Source: Anaeramoeba flamelloides (Eukaryota > Metamonada > Anaeramoebidae). From it: DNA of 64,000 bases. Location: contig JANTQA010000033.1 of the NCBI GenBank assembly GCA_027625915.1, forward strand, positions 6,696,001-6,760,000, given 5' to 3'. Both the position numbers and the translations under genes were made by a program. Shown here piece by piece: positions 63,076 through 64,000 of the stretch. Below the pieces are notes generated by a model. It worked only from the letters and a program-made list of their open reading frames with translations, did no database searches and had not been told where the DNA came from. Within the stretch, counting starts at the first letter, position 1, and every line of letters starts with the position of its first letter.

Positions 63076-63682
63076 TATCAAATTTACTTTTCTTAATTTG
63101 ATTTTGATTCACTTTCTGTATGAGAGAAAGTTTGAACAAAAAATTTCATATATTCATTTATATTTCAATATTCATCAATAGATGGATTTTTTGACAACGA
63201 ACCATCATCTAAGAAAATATAGTAGTGGGAAAAGGGTAGAGAATCCAATGGAATGTGAAAAATGAAGGCAAAACTTTTTTTTTTTTTCAAATATTAGTAT
63301 GCAAAGCAATTCTGTAAAATTGATTTGCAAAAATTGACTTAATTTTGATGTATTAAAATTTGAAGTGATTTTTATTTTTCAATTTCCATTTGAAAACATC
63401 GCTTTTTCAACAAATTAGAAAGAGAGAAAAGGGAGATCAATATATAAGTTCATAAATGTGATTATTTCTGATTCGTTGATTATAATCGAAGAGAAATTAG
63501 AAAAATTCCCGTTAAATAATCTACTATTTTGGAACATTTAAAAGAAAAAATGAAAGATGTAAATTCAAATTAGACAAGCTATTAATTTGGTATTTTTTTA
63601 TTTTATCAAAAGAACATCACCCAAAATTTAAAATTTGAAAAAGATGGAATTACTAAAAATTGAAAGAAAAATAAATACAAAC

Positions 63683-63745
63683 CTCCTTTTTTGAAAATAA
63701 TCCACCAGTCTCCAAGTAAATTTCGTCAATTGTTAATGACCCCAT
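63683..63745 (-). CDS. possible first exon of an unidentified gene
   Basis: ATG at 63745 opens MGSLTIDEIYLETGGLFSKK and one more Glu codon, then GTTTGT, the same donor type as ADA3, followed by AT-rich sequence with frequent stops. Codon use and composition differ from the surroundings. I do not recognise the family; the TIDEIYLETGG pattern is vaguely like the start of some major-facilitator transporters. No following exon was identified, and whether it could belong to the cyclin transcript is unknown. Confidence 0.22.
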
Positions 63746-64000
63746 AGTAATATTTTTGAGTGTTTTTCTATTTAAAAAATAATTATTAGAAATTAAGAAA
63801 GATAGAAAAATTTTAATTTTAATTAATTGCCCAATTAAAATAAATTTCATTTTTTTGCCAATTTCTTTTCCTTTAAAAAAAACAATCACTAATAATAGAT
63901 GAAAATTATCACTGATAATATTTATTATATTTGTTCATATACAATAAGGTGGAAATTTTGCATCTTTCATATCTAGTTTTGTCAAAAATTTTTATAATAT

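Larger units (their letters stand above)
61508..63682. other. repeat-filled stretch upstream of the cyclin exon
   Basis: Probably intronic or intergenic. It contains a family 2 element split by another insertion (61639-62737), a T run at about 62881-62902, and family 3 copy 2 (62907-63075). I searched it by eye for a cyclin N-box on the minus strand and found none. Confidence 0.55.

Noticed and set aside
1-64000. CRISPR arrays, rRNA or tRNA genes, LTR or capsid-bearing elements
   Set aside because: No regularly spaced repeats, no A/B-box tRNA-like clusters, no rRNA core sequences, and no long direct terminal repeats or reverse-transcriptase or capsid-like frames were seen.

Overview
The window is very AT-rich eukaryotic DNA from a single-celled organism. 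Genes are sparse (about one per 8 kb), have few introns, and encode proteins with long Lys/Glu/Asn-rich low-complexity linkers. Intergenic stretches of 3-7 kb are full of poly(A)/poly(T) tracts and small inverted-repeat transposons. Introns are GT-AG, and stop codons at conserved C-termini are TAA, so the standard code fits. The style recalls an amoeboid protist such as Anaeramoeba (Metamonada) or an amoebozoan; I cannot settle which from sequence alone.

Layout. 1-4000: no gene, one foldback repeat. 4001-14279 (+): a giant BEACH/WD40 protein, interrupted by a frame change inside a 33-A run. 14280-21129: gene-free, with three kinds of inverted-repeat element. 21130-27175 (+): the coactivator subunit ADA3, split by a 4.4-kb intron carrying two small Tc1/mariner-like MITEs. 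30561-32076 (-): the dynactin subunit Arp11/ACTR10. 32807-37948 (-): a 1,639-residue protein with an ST7-like N-terminus and a co-chaperone-type TPR domain. 40927-42798 (-): polynucleotide kinase 3'-phosphatase with an N-terminal BRCT-like domain. 46274-51421 (-): an NKCC-type SLC12 cation-chloride cotransporter. 57423-57731 (-): TFIID subunit TAF13. 61055-61507 (-): the 3' exon of a cyclin. 63683-63745 (-) may be the first exon of a further gene.

The genes do not form a pathway. They are ordinary cell-biology genes: chromatin and transcription (ADA3, TAF13), membrane traffic (BEACH), dynein motor adaptor (Arp11), DNA end repair (PNKP), ion transport (NKCC) and cell cycle (cyclin). The two left genes read rightwards and all others leftwards, so ADA3 and Arp11 converge at 27.2-30.5 kb.

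Two themes deserve attention. First, three conserved genes carry single-base frame changes in homopolymers (and one also an in-frame TAA) although the protein on both sides is intact; most likely these are assembly errors, but pseudogenisation is possible. Second, at least eight families of terminal-inverted-repeat elements are visible, several with TA target duplications, plus a nested insertion with a 15-bp target duplication. I saw no CRISPR array, rRNA, tRNA, LTR element or capsid-bearing element, and no clearly new biological system.
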